A program made the translations under genes and the position numbers. 64,000 nucleotides of DNA from Strigops habroptila. Lineage: Eukaryota; Chordata; Aves; Psittaciformes; Psittacidae. The stretch spans positions 61,019,528 to 61,083,527 of the forward strand of contig NC_046358.1 of NCBI RefSeq assembly GCF_004027225.2, in the 5' to 3' direction. The notes under the pieces are model-generated. The model was not told where the DNA came from. It made no database searches and worked only from the letters and a program-made list of their open reading frames with translations. Below, piece by piece: positions 36,007-47,690 of this stretch (positions are counted from its first letter, which is position 1; the number at the start of each line of letters is the position of its first letter).

Positions 36007-39000
36007 AGATAGCATGTGCCAAGTCCTGCATTATTTTCGTAACTGCAACAACAGACACAGTTCTGCCTTCAGATCTCCAGAGGTGTTTGCATGGAAAGCA
36101 GGTGGTGAGCTGGGAAATTTGGCTGAAGAAAGCACTCAGGTACTCTACTGAAGAGAACGAAATAAGATCTTAAAAAAAGAGAAGATGAAATCTTCAGCTG
36201 AGTTTTTCAGCTTCAGAATAGAGCAGACCAGGAGCATTTGTTAGGGTGAGCATTCAATTTGCTGGCTCTGATGTGAGTTCAATACTCATCACCAGAGGAA
36301 GGCTGAAAGGTGTCTACGCTCTGCGCTGGGTGCACTAAATCTGAGCTGCCCAGAAACTTTAGTGAGAGCTGGGAAAATTCAGGGAGGAAGTGCTGCATCT
36401 GAAGTCAGTCTCTTCCACCTCCCCACCCAAATAAAAAGCTCCATAGCTACTGTAAAGGAGGCTTAGATGGAGATAAAGAACTGAAGCTTTAAAGTAAGGG
36501 CCAGTTGCCCTACATGTTGTACCATTTAATTAGCTGTGTGGGCAGTTGTGGTTCTGAGCATCTTCCTCCTGCACAGTATCGTTCCTCCTTCTGTTGGTAA
36601 ATGGAGTGGGGTGCAAGGCTGTGCTGAGCTGAAGCTGAGGCAGGGAGCAGATGTGATGAGAATTAATTTCTGAGTACCTGGTGTCCTATACAGAGGTCAG
36701 CAGCTGAGCTGTAGGGTGACATCGCAGGTTATTTCAATTCCTTGTGTAAGTAGCCAGCAGGGATATTCAAGGTGGCCAGTTAAGGACTCTCTTGAGTTCA
36801 GAGCAGAATAAGGATGCCAACTGATCTTTAGGAAGAAGGATTTAAATGGAGATAAGCAGAAGGCACAGGAGCAGAGAAGGTGAAAGAGAAGCTGTAATAG
36901 GAGATGTTGGTTTTTGTATGTACAGAGTAAAGGGGCTGAGTTCAAATTTAATGGGAATAGGTTTTCATGAGGCAGTGTGGTTATTGGGAGGAAGATAACA
37001 TTTTAGATGCTGTCATGGAGTACAATGAGGAAGAAGGATATAAGAAAATAGATAATAGGAAAACTGGAACAGCAATACTATTTCCTTGTCCTCCTTTTGG
37101 CTTTGTGTTTTTCATTGAATGAGCTGTGAACAGGTCAAAAGCAAGAGCCAGTGCAAATTCTGTAGGACTTGAAGCGCTCTGCACAATCTCTGCCAGACAA
37201 TGTATAGCCCTGCTGGAAAGGATGCTGGAGAAATAGCATCCTTTTTGATAGTGACTCAAACCTGAAAGTGAGAATAATAGCTCTGACTCAATCACAGGCT
37301 GTTGTGGAGGGAGATTAATGCCAGGAGATATGGCCAATTCTTTTTCTTTGTGTCAATCTACTCTCAAAATACAGCACATGGCAGTTATTTCTCTTGCAGA
37401 GGAAAGCAAGTGAGCTGATATGAAGTGGAGATAAGATCTGGAGCATAATTAAACAGGCATTTTTCATATCTTTATCATTGTCTTATTTCTCTTCCCTCTT
37501 ATGCTTCTGTGTCTTGTTCTTTCAAAAGCTATTGCAAGTGGGATGGATGCTGAAGGAATAGCATCTAGTTTTGATACCAAATAAGTACTCCACTTTCTAT
37601 CTGATACATGGCAAGACACATTCAGGCACTTTCATTGTGCATCTGATTGTGTAAGGCATTTTATTAGTAGTCCATCATACAAAGGCATTATGTTACTGGC
37701 ATCGTCACATCCTCACATTAATTTTCACTTCAGTTTCTGCATTTTCCTTGTACTTCCAGCAGTAGATATTTAAAATAATTGTGATTAACCAAATTGAGAT
37801 TGCAGGTATTATTGCTTTGACTTGATGTTTTATTACACTCATTTGCTTTAAGACCTAGCATTGTAGATTGGCTCAGGATGGGAATAGGTACCTTTTTCTT
37901 ACTGAACTTCTATTTCAAGACTCTCTTCAGTTCAGAGTGAACTAGCATGTCTATTATCTCTTGACTTTCTTATGAATGGGGTAGAATGGTCCCAGTTCCA
38001 TTCTTACTGAACTCTCTGCTGTAAGTGATGGTGGTTAACTACATTTCTTTGTACTAGCTGAGGACATTCAGAGTAGGGTTTGAACAAGTTTTAAGACCCT
38101 TTGATACTGATATAACCCTCAAAGGTTCTCTCATTACTCTGGGGTTGGGATAGTCCCAAGTGTAAGTAATATTTTTGTCTGTGACACTAGCTTGTCTTTG
38201 TTTTTAACACACCATGAGGCAGCTAGAAAATTTTGAGCTACAGAGACTCATCCACAGCCTATGCCCCTGAATAGATCTCTAGGGTAAAACTCTTCTTCTG
38301 TTTCCTGAGGTGCTGACAAATCTGCTGACAAAAGCCTGACTTCCCTTAGGCTCAAGGAGTGGTAACCCTGCTTCCATGCTCCATAAGCTCCTGTAAAGGA
38401 GAAGGACTGGACTGGGTAAGTATATAAAACTAAGTCTGGGAATGTGAAGGGCTATACAAACAACTTCCAAATCAATTACCACACGGGGCAAAGGCAGCTC
38501 TATGGATTCCATTTGATGCAGAAACTGTTTGTCTTACTGTTATATGTAGATATTTACCTGACTGTCCCTCCTGGCACTTCACCTGTCTCACTAAGTGGCA
38601 GATAAATTCAGCTCTACCCTATTCCCCACCATCTGAAAAATTATGCTCTCCTGCCACTGCAGCAGCAAGAAAAATGTCATTGCTGGCAACAACTAGAGTG
38701 AGTGACTGGTGCATCAAATATGTAAACTGGAGCCACAAGTCTGCTCTGATAGAGAGCTTGCTTCTGGAGGGCAGCCTACTGATTTGTTTAAATGTTCGTG
38801 CTCTGGGTTCTTCTGCTTCCTTTTGCTTGTGTTTGGTTTTCACCTTCACACTGACACACAATAAGTCCCATGAGGCTGTTTCCAAGCTGTCAGTGTCATG
38901 GTATATGTTGTCATTACAGATATGCAGAAGGGCAGGAAATACTTTTCTGTTCTCCTTTAGGCAGCTTTAGCAGTTGTAGGGCTTCCTATTTAAAGCTGGG

Positions 39001-41720
39001 CTTGTCCCTTGCTGGGGCTCCTCAAGGGATTTTGGCAGCCATCCTGGAGCTGATTCCATTTGTCTTGTGCTGCACAAGTTGATCTTGGCATAAGGGTTGC
39101 AGATGTAGTCTAGATGTAGATGTGGATGTTATCTGACTCTTTTGCTAAACTGACTTGTATTTTGAAGGGTACTTTTCTGTCTTGCTATGGTTCCCAGCCC
39201 TCTCCAGTAATGCCAGATATATGGTGAAGTTGAAGAATGCACCAAAAGAAGGAAGACACTGAATTCTGTCACCTGCTGCTGTCTCTTGCTCTATGTGCAT
39301 TTCCTTCACTGCTTTTAGGCTTTATGTGCAGGACAACCTCCTGAAATCTGTCTCTGGATAAATATGAAAACCTGGAAAAAAGATAGTTTGGTTATCAGAA
39401 TAACAAGGCTGCAACTATGTACACCAAAAAAGCATACACAGGGATATCTGATCTTTGTGGAAAATATCATAAAGCAGGATCTGGTTGACTGCTAATATAT
39501 GCAGCCTTAGAAACTGCAAGTTCGTGCTGCATCAGGAATTGTCAGCAAGTGCCCCTAAATCTTTTAGAAGCCAGCCTTCCCCTGTGGAAACAAAGAATAG
39601 TTTTTTAAAGTTAGAGTTAGCCTTTCCAAAACACAAAGGAAAGCCTACAAGTAATGAGCTATGATTAATTTTCTATTTGTTTTGTGGACGCACAAGAAAA
39701 TGCTGTGATATTTTGTGATGATGAATCATCTTTTGTCTGCACACTCATCTCTCATATGCCTGGAAAAGGCATTCTTCTATTTCTTCATTACCAGAGCTGC
39801 TATGTTAGGTCTTATAAACCTTTTTCAGAAACTGATTAAGCTTCATCTAGAAAAGCATTTGGGTTTTTGGCTCTCAGTATTCCTGTTACTGGGCAGCTAT
39901 TCCAGGGCTTTTCTCCATCCTATGACAGCCAAACCCATTTTATTTCCAACCTTAGTTTACTCGTTGCCAATTTATGTCATGTGAAGCGATGAATGAATTA
40001 TCAAACATGCCAGACTGCAGAATAAACAAAAGTGGTGTCACTAAACACCATATCCAGCATTTAAAGAGCAGACCTAAAGTAGATTTAGAAAGAAAAATCA
40101 ATGCAAAAGGCCATATAGCTAATTACCAAGTACAATAAATGACTACCATAAAAAATAGGCCATGTCAGGAATAATCTCTGTCAAATGTAGCTAAAGACTG
40201 TCCTCCTTAATCTGTTTAAGAATTGAGAGGGTATTAAAACCTGGAACATGTAAATCGGTTGTGAAAGTTTACAATTCACTGAACCTTGCATATCTCCAGG
40301 TTGGTATGTGTGAAGGGAATTCCAACATGTCACTTTAGGAAAACTTATAATAGGAAAGACTGGATGGCATGGAAGAAAACCTGTATCAGCAATACTCAGA
40401 TTGCTGGCAAACTAGTGTTAAAAAGGGTGCTGTGTTTCACAATAAAGCATTCCAACGATGTGGACACTGTGACATGATCTCTCTGAAAGGTGCAGAAGGT
40501 GAGATAAGCATCTGTCTCAATTCTTTACAGAGCCCTTGGGTTTGACAGTAGCAAAACATATGCTGCCTGGCAGGTGAGCACGCATTTGATATACATAGCA
40601 CTTTCCTTTAATGCCTATGGTCCTGGCAGGGGCTGCATGGCACATTAAGATGGCTTTTAGTTAGCAAAACAGGATTTTTGTTCCTGGACTTGTGATTTTG
40701 CTACAGAATATTTAGTGGGTTTAGTATTCCAGAGATGCAGGTCTGAGCACTACTGAAAGTCTAAAGGTCTGGGTATTGAAACATTTTGAAATAGTCATAG
40801 TCCCATTGTGGAGATCTTTCAGGGCTCTTATCCATGGTGGTCTTGTTTCACATTAACCAGTGTTACTCCTTCCTATGGAGGAGGTCGCTGAGGATTCAGG
40901 ATTGCTAGCAAAATTTGAAATGATACTGTTTTCTTGCTGGACTTGGTGATCACTACAGAACACCCTTTTGACAGCAGCATACATGTACAGTTACTTCTCA
41001 ACAATGCACAGATTTCTATGATCATATTCATAAGCAGAGAAGCATGCTAACACAAACATTCACTTAATAAAAGATACTATGTGTTCACAAACAGGGGAAA
41101 CTTTTGAATAAGTAAATGGAGTAAAACATGATCTATTTGATGTGAAGGGTCGGATTCACAGACTATTAACTTCCCTGCTGCTGTGCTGTCTTCTCAGTTG
41201 TAAGACAAAACCTCTAATTGCTCTTCCAATCTTATCGAGGTGTTCATTATAACTTACTTTCTTAACTATTTATTCATATGTTTAACTCTTACTGGAGATA
41301 CCATGCAAGTAGCATTCTGTACTTCACTACTGATCTCTTGATATTCACTTTTCCTTCAGGATGAAGCTTGTCTTTGCATTGCGTTATTATAGACTTCTTC
41401 AAGTTCTTAATAAATTTCAGCTACATCAGCTCTAGGTCATCAGGAATTTTAGCACAAGTAAGTATATCCAACGCATACTAGCTCATTTGGAAACAAGGTT
41501 AATAATTAACATGCCTAGTTTGGGAAGCAATGCAAAAAATCCGAGTATTTGTTGTTTGGCCTAACTCAGCTGTTTGTGTGTTTGACTGGCTGCAAATGGA
41601 CATGTTCCTACCTCTGAGAAGGCTCCTGTGGCCTTTCATGGGATTCAGCATGGATATAAAGTTCCAGTTGCATGGATGAAACAGGAGGATCAAGGACATA
41701 AATAGCAGAAGTGTGTCCAG

Positions 41721-41757
41721 AAAGAAAAAAACCCAACAAAAAAACCAAACAAACAAG
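41721..41757. repeat. A-rich (CAAA)-type simple repeat
   Basis: A run of A tracts interrupted by C (for example AACCAAACAAACAAG). Simple low-complexity sequence. Confidence 0.75.
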
Positions 41758-42558
41758 AATAAAACTAAAACCAACTCAGTATATCACAGATATTAAGATA
41801 TTAATAAATCTATTAGTTTGTCATAGGCAAGACTGGCTTATTCTAACAAAAAGACCCCTTTCTGATATATTGTTAACCTGAATTCTTGTTAACACAAAAG
41901 ATACTATCACAAATAGTATAACATGTTAGCTACCTCAGCGTAGAGGCTGTCCTCATTAATTGGGTACCCTTAAAACATGGGTGTTGTTAGGAAATGATGC
42001 AGAGTTTTGCTCACAAAAGCATTGCTTCATTCCAATATATGCACAACCCAACTAGGTTGCAATTAATAGCTAAAAATGTAAAACCAAACTAGACTTTAAA
42101 TAGAGTCCTCATCTGTGAGTAACTATAATAAAGTTACACGTTAAATTATCTTAGAGATTAAAACTAATAAACCCAAACTAATAATTGCCAGCCACAAGAC
42201 CACAATTTGATGTTTCAGATGAGCCAACTTTGAAGGAATATGAAAGGAACAGAGAAAGATGAGTTCATGTGCAGTTATAGCAGATATCATCACACAGTAT
42301 TGTAACTGTGAAATATAGATAAAGCAAACTTGCAAATAGAAGAAAATGTGATCATCTGTAACACTGACAAACAAAAATAAGAAAAAAAGAGCAGAAAAGG
42401 AAAATCAAAATCTAATTCAGCAAAATGTGGAGCACAGATTACAGGGTAAACTGGAAACACTCCTAAATTAATAAAAGAAAGCTAGAGTCCGGCAGGAAAT
42501 TGGAATGCAGTTGGTTGAAAAGCACATATCAATGCTCTCTTTCCCTTCGTTGTTGCTT

Positions 42559-42588
42559 TCTCTGCCTGGAGTGAGCACTCCTCAGAGA
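42559..42588. repeat. 12-bp interrupted hairpin
   Basis: TCTCTG pairs with CAGAGA (42559-42564/42583-42588), and inside it GGAGTG pairs with CACTCC (42568-42573/42576-42581). The internal loop has 3 nt on one side and 1 nt on the other. The terminal loop is only AG. Confidence 0.7.
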
Positions 42589-43929
42589 TTTTGTTTCTCA
42601 CTGCCATGATTGCTCATTTTTTCAGCAGAGACAATGAGATCGAGGCAGAAATAGCCTTCTTTCATTCTTTTATTCCATTTCATTTCTCTCCTCCAATTTG
42701 CACCACAACAATGGCAGAGAAAACATCAAGGAGACAAGTTGGGAATAGTTCGTGGTCAAGAAGGAAGACATGCTCTGCAGAGGGGTCCTACATGAGGTCC
42801 CAGCTGGGGTCAGGGCATACTTCTCTGCTTGTTCTCTGCACTGAGCTGGGTTTCTCCATCTTCACATAACTCTTTGTGATCCTGTCTGGAACCCACAGGG
42901 AAACTGAGATGGACCAAAAGAGGAAGGATGAGACAGCCATGAGACTTCTTGGATGCTTGGCTACCTTGGCTCATCTGGCAGTGCACCACCCTGGAAGAGT
43001 ACTGTAAGGAAGGTTTTGTTAGGAATAACCCCAAATCTGTGAGTGCTTATTTTCATAATAAACTGCTAGGAATCATTCTAGCCGGCTGCTTACAGTCACT
43101 GCTCAAAATGGAGGCGTTCCTCCTTTGCTGTTCCACAGATATCACCTGGTAAGCACAGAACAGGAGGAAATGGTAAGGAAGGTGTGTACCCTGCAGTGTG
43201 CTTGTGTAACCAGAAGCCAAAATTAGCAGGAGCACCATCTAAGTGTATTTGTTCTGCTTGCAAATAGATACCCCCCCTGCTAATTTCAGCTTCTGCTTAC
43301 AGAAGTGCTCTGCAGTATTCACTCCCCCCTTCCTCCTGTTCTCTCTGTGGGTTTTTTTTTCCTTCTCTCAGATGTGATTTCCTTACATTTCCAGCTCTAT
43401 TTTCTCAGTCTTTTCATCAATATTTAATATGTGAGTGGAACAGTGGGCAGTTACCTTCCTTTTCTTTTCCCAATTTTCCCCTCTAAAAGTGCTGGTACTC
43501 AGCTCTGGCTGCAGAAGCGCTTGGCTCCTGGGAGCACTTGCTCGATTTGAGTACTGCCTGCATTAAGGAGCCAAAGCCTAACCTGAGGCTGCCAGAGGGG
43601 GTTTAAAAAAGGCAATAATGACTAATTGACCTCTTTAATGAGCTTAGGAGTTAAAAAGTAGATAATTGCAGTGCATATGACATATTTTATCTAGGTTTTT
43701 AGAAAATCTCTGATAAGGATCTACATGACAGGCTGTTTCTGAAGATGAACCTAAGAGGGTCTGAGAAAGACATGGCATAGAAATACATGGAAGAAAATGA
43801 TTTTTCTGTGCTGAGGTATCTTTGTCCCCCAACAGTGAAGAGTTAAGTATGATTAATACCTGGATTCATAGTTTGACTTTAAATAAATTACTTAGTTAGA
43901 AAGACCCACTGTAACTAACTGTATGTGCT

Positions 43930-44110
43930 GATGATACTAAATTATGATGCATGCTGAGCACAAAATGAGTGGCAAGAAATATTCATCCTGCCTTAGATCA
44001 GCTCATTAATTGAGCTGACACATGGCAAATTAAATTTATTACTGAGAAATGTGAAATAATGCACATTGTTCTTGATAGAGAGATGACAAACAGAAAGTTC
44101 CCCTAGAACA
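43930..44110 (+). mobile_element. CR1 LINE relic, ancient, sense
   Basis: GCTGATGATACTAAATTATG followed by CATGGCAAATTAAATTTATT and GAAATGTGAAATAATGCACAT follows the part of an old CR1 just before its 3' untranslated region (remembered as 'gatgacactaaattggg.. ggcaaatgaagttca.. gtaatgcacattgg'). The protein frame is broken. The ends are approximate. Confidence 0.6.
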
Positions 44111-44659
44111 TTTTGACAAAACAGCCTTTACTAGAAGGTAACTGTCCTAGTCAATGTATACAGAGAGAGAAATACTTGAAAAGCTGAACACAGATGGGAC
44201 TGGCTTTGGCATTTGGTTTTCTCTCTATTACAGTGTATTGCTCCTGCCCATTCATTCCCTGTTTTTCCAGAACACAAAGCTCTTAAATTGGTCAGATTTT
44301 CTGAAGTCTTGTCTCCACACTTCGTGGTTTTGTTAGGATGAAAAACAAAGAAGTGAGCAGGATGCACGAAGAAAAGTCCCTCAGTCCTGGAGCTTGCAAA
44401 GCAGGGAAAGTGCAATAACTAAACTTTTAAAATGTGCTGGAACAACCACCCTGAAAATACCATCTCTGTTACCCTTATGTTGGTTGCAGCAAGATAAAAA
44501 GAAAATAAAATAGCTATTTCATACAACATGGGACTAGGACTCAAGTGAAATGAGTAATGTGAGTTTGGTTATATATCTGGCTTTTCATAATGTGCATGCT
44601 TTGTTTTGTTGTTAAAAGAGCTTATGGCTAAGATTTGAGCTACACACCTGGATCTTGGG

Positions 44660-44691
44660 AGATCTGATGGACTAATTACTTCATCAGATCT
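44660..44691. repeat. 10-bp inverted repeat around an ATTA core
   Basis: AGATCTGATG and CATCAGATCT are exact reverse complements separated by 12 nt that include CTAATTAC. It could be a chance hairpin or a paired binding site. Confidence 0.8.
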
Positions 44692-45128
44692 AATAGCCCA
44701 GGGCAGTGCCTGTGTGATTTGTTTTGGTCTTTCAGAATTGATACCAACCACTTCCCATTAGCCTCCTGTGTGGCTGCTGTGATTCCCAACACCTATTTTC
44801 ATCTCCTTACAGTCGTGCATCTCTGAATTCGCTGGAGTAAGTTAAGATGGGGGTCTACTTTTCTGGTTTTACTTCTCAGTTTCCAGCTCAATTTTCAAGG
44901 TATGATGGGCAGTTTCCTGCTAACAACTGACAATAGAAGCTGGTGCTCAGAAGAATGTTGTGGAAGGACTGGTGATGCAAGGAAGAGCAGGAGTAAGGGC
45001 TTCCAGGCACAAACAGCCACCAGAGGAAAATACAGGCATTTGTAGGAGAAATGGCAAAACAGATGATTGAGGTTGCCAACAGTGACAGAGCAGAAACAGA
45101 AAGTAAGAGGTATCTGGCTGGTTTTGGA

Positions 45129-45162
45129 GTTGGTTGGTTTGGTTTGGTTAGTTTTTGTTTTA
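45129..45162. repeat. GGTTT-type simple repeat
   Basis: Degenerate GGTT/GGTTT units followed by a T-rich run. It creates the Lys/Pro-rich segment of a spurious reverse-strand frame. Confidence 0.75.
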
Positions 45163-45429
45163 AGGAAGAGATAAGTTGTGATGTCTGAGTAGAAGTCTGG
45201 TGCTTACATTCATCACAGTAGAGGGAGAGATGGTCAGAGAGGCAAGTCAGAAGACAGCAGTACTTCTGAATGGTCCTGGTGACCACAGGATACTTGTAGA
45301 ACTTTATTGACACCTTGATTACACTTATATCACACTTAGCTATATGACTCACTAAAGTTAACATCAAAATTAGTCATTTTAGTTGCTGCTAGTGGATGCA
45401 GACTTATTTCTATAGCGGATGCTCCTCCT

Positions 45430-45530
45430 TTTGCTTTCTCAGCCATCAGAATGGTTTTGATTTCAGCTTCCAGTGTTATGCCGATGACAGATCTCTGTGA
45501 TTTGTTTCTTGACTACTCAAAGCCATTTAA
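45430..45530 (+). mobile_element. LINE reverse-transcriptase relic with YADD box (CR1/L2/L3-like)
   Basis: The frame starting at 45438 reads FDFSFQCYADDRSL before a stop. YADD (45477-45488) is the catalytic box of reverse transcriptase, and the residues before it follow the pattern remembered for the CR1/L2/L3 group (HGxxFHCYADDTQL). Both sides are disrupted by stops and shifts, so this is a dead fragment. The exact family is undecided. Confidence 0.68.
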
Positions 45531-46021
45531 TCTCTTCGCATTTACTTTGAATGTCAACATTTTGAAATGTCTCTATGAAAATCTGTCACTGTTCTCTTAG
45601 TTTTTTGCTACATTTCTTTTGCCATCTCAGCTCTGCGTCATGAAGGCAAGGTATTGCCTCTTTTTCAAGATCATATTACACATTCTACTTACAAAGCCAT
45701 CTTTTTATGATTTGAAAACATCCCACAAAACAAATATACACAAAAAGAGAAATTACAAGGCTTACCTTTGTAGAACATTTTACTTTCCCCTGGATTTCCC
45801 CCTGGTAGAATTCAGTTGCAAACACAACAGCATTTGATTCAACTCCTAAAATATACCTTGTTAATAATGGGTTTCTAGTTCAACAGTATAGGGCAGATCC
45901 ATTTCTGCTTTTGCAATTGTCAGTGTGATTTGGCTTATGATTTAGTTTTGAATTGGACTTCTCATGGACGTGTCAGTTTTAAAATAAGAGCCTATGTTTT
46001 TGAGTATCTGGGCTCTCTTGG

Positions 46022-46058
46022 AATTATTGAACAGTCTCCTCGAGACTGTTGAATAATT
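46022..46058. repeat. 17-bp hairpin with one mismatch
   Basis: AATTATTGAACAGTCTC (46022-46038), loop CTC, then GAGACTGTTGAATAATT (46042-46058). Sixteen of the 17 positions pair, and the single mismatch (G-G) is at 46029/46051. This is the longest compact inverted repeat I found in the window. Confidence 0.9.
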
Positions 46059-46699
46059 TGGTTTCCAAAGTTTTAATTCGGGAATTTTTGGTCATAAAAT
46101 TTTAACTGGAATTTAGAATTTATCTGAAAAAAAATTATAGCCTTTATTGTGAAGAGGAAGAATCTTGTCTACTGTTCTGTCAAAATTCTTAGAGTAAAGG
46201 GTTATAATTTTCTTAAGTGAAAGGAACATGTGATGATAAGAAATTAAGATGGAGAGTGGGTAGTTTATTACTGGAAAAAATATCTTAAAGTGTTGAGGTA
46301 TAGCATGTTTTAAAATTGGATAATATATCAGCTAGGTGTTGGAAATGAATTACTTTTACCTCTCACATCCAGCTCTATGAAGACACTTTCACAAGTGCAT
46401 TGGAGAAACTGGTGGTTCTGTTATAAGCACAGGACATTTTTGTGGGATGAAGTCTTTAAATGGCATTTTAAAAATTGTTGTTAGCTGATACTTGCCTAGA
46501 TCTCTTGCAGTAATCCACCCTCAAAATTTTTCTCAAGGTACCACCTACTGCTTAATTTCCATTTTCTAAGAACTCTAATAAACCAGAAGTCAGTCTTGTT
46601 ATCCCCTACCACTACACTGGCTTGATCTGTTTGACTGATTGTAGATTATGATGTGGAAAATGCCTTGTTATCTAGTAGGTGATCTCTGCTTTTGAAAAA

Positions 46700-47560
46700 G
46701 AAAGTATGTTTGTATGTATTGCTCTATGCTTCTTCACGCCATTTGATACTATTGATCACAAAAGCTTCTCTCTTGCCTCCAGGAAGCTTGAGGGGTAAAC
46801 AGAAACACCCTTAAAGTACTTAGATCCTTCATCTCAGATTAAAACCAGAAGTTTGATTGGGGCAAATGGTTTTCCATGTCAGAAACCGTCCCTTGAGAGC
46901 CTCTACAAGGGTTATTCCTCTTGTTCCCTTATACATCACCTATGTGATTCCACTGAAATTTGGTTTATATAACCTGGTGATTTCCAAAGAAACCATTTAT
47001 AAAAACCAACTTTTTCTCACTGATAGACAACTTCAAATCAGGCCCTTTTCCTTATTACTTTTTTTTTTTTTTAAATGAGAAAATAAGTTTTCAGTATCCA
47101 TTCCTGCTGCCATCATGTGGAAAAAATACTTCAGCCAAAATCATCTTAAAGGCCCATCTCTGTAATCTGCAATCACCTCTCCTTTTCTATTATATTCCTC
47201 CACTGAACCTCTCCTGTTCCACACCACATTGTTACCTTTTCTCATGATCTTCAGCTTGTCTGGCCTTTCCTTCTGGTCACACCTAATGTTGCTATTAATG
47301 TCACGCTACCTATGTCCATCCAGCAGTAAGTTATGACATCCTGTTTGTCTCCTCTTTCCATGTCTGTGTCTTTGCTCTCATGCCATGAAATGCTCCTTCT
47401 GAACTAGCAAACTGCAAGACCGCTACCCTTTCCTTATATGAACCATTTTTTTTTACTTCCCCCCCTTACTCTCCCCGCCCCTGCCCTGCAATGCCTACAG
47501 GAAATCTAATTAAGGACTGGATCTATCCTTCATCAAGCAAACATCACCGTCAACTTCAGT
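46700..47560 (+). mobile_element. LINE relic with reverse-transcriptase motifs (CR1/L2/L3-like)
   Basis: FDTIDH is readable at 46742-46759, a reverse-transcriptase motif (AFDTIDHxxLL). In another frame about 150 bp on, residues like RVIPLVPLYITYVIPL (about 46911-46958) parallel GxPQGSxLGPLLFxxYxxPL. LTDRQLQI (about 47017-47040) parallels the YADDTQLY box. The order and spacing of the three motifs fit one dead LINE copy on the + strand. The pyrimidine-rich stretch to about 47.5 kb resembles the 3' part of such elements, but its end is uncertain. Confidence 0.66.
47059..47072. repeat. Poly-T run (T14)
   Basis: Fourteen T inside the LINE relic. It interrupts the remnant frame with a run of Phe codons and is a later expansion. 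Confidence 0.8.
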
Positions 47561-47630
47561 ACAGGTTAGACTGGACTGTAAACTTGCTTACTCATTATCT
47601 GCATGAATTTCAAAAATGTCTAATTGATTA

Positions 47631-47690
47631 AAAGTCAATGGGACTCGCTTTTCTAAGTCCCCTCAGGGCTTTTGAAAATCCCTCTCCAGA
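47631..47690. mobile_element. Fragment of old palindromic repeat (MITE-like)
   Basis: AAAGTCAATGGGACT, then CTAAGTCCCCTCAGGGC and TTTTGAAAATCCC, resemble an old reptilian repeat remembered as 'aagtcaatgggacttaggc..cacttttgaaaatccc'. One arm only. Family name not assigned. Confidence 0.45.

Larger units (their letters stand above)
28990..43929. other. Long gene-free region (about 15 kb)
   Basis: No coding gene, RNA gene or clear transposon was recognised. Frames of about 100-125 codons (35054-35431, 36981-37337) lack domains. Features that stand out are hairpins at 29413-29438, 35975-36006 and 42559-42588, a CAAA-rich stretch at 41721-41757, and a chance-level exon-like module at 30715-30786. 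The pyrimidine-rich part near 34.8-35.4 kb could be decayed LINE 3' sequence but could not be placed. Confidence 0.5.
44111..45429. other. Gene-free sequence
   Basis: No gene was recognised. The 159-codon minus-strand frame at 44888-45367 crosses the GGTTT simple repeat (its Lys/Pro/Thr-rich middle) and has no domain. An inverted repeat, AGATCTGATG (44660-44669) against CATCAGATCT (44682-44691), is present. Confidence 0.55.

Noticed and set aside
44888..45367. 159-codon minus-strand frame
   Set aside because: The Lys/Pro/Thr-rich middle comes from the GGTTT simple repeat, and the rest has no recognisable domain.
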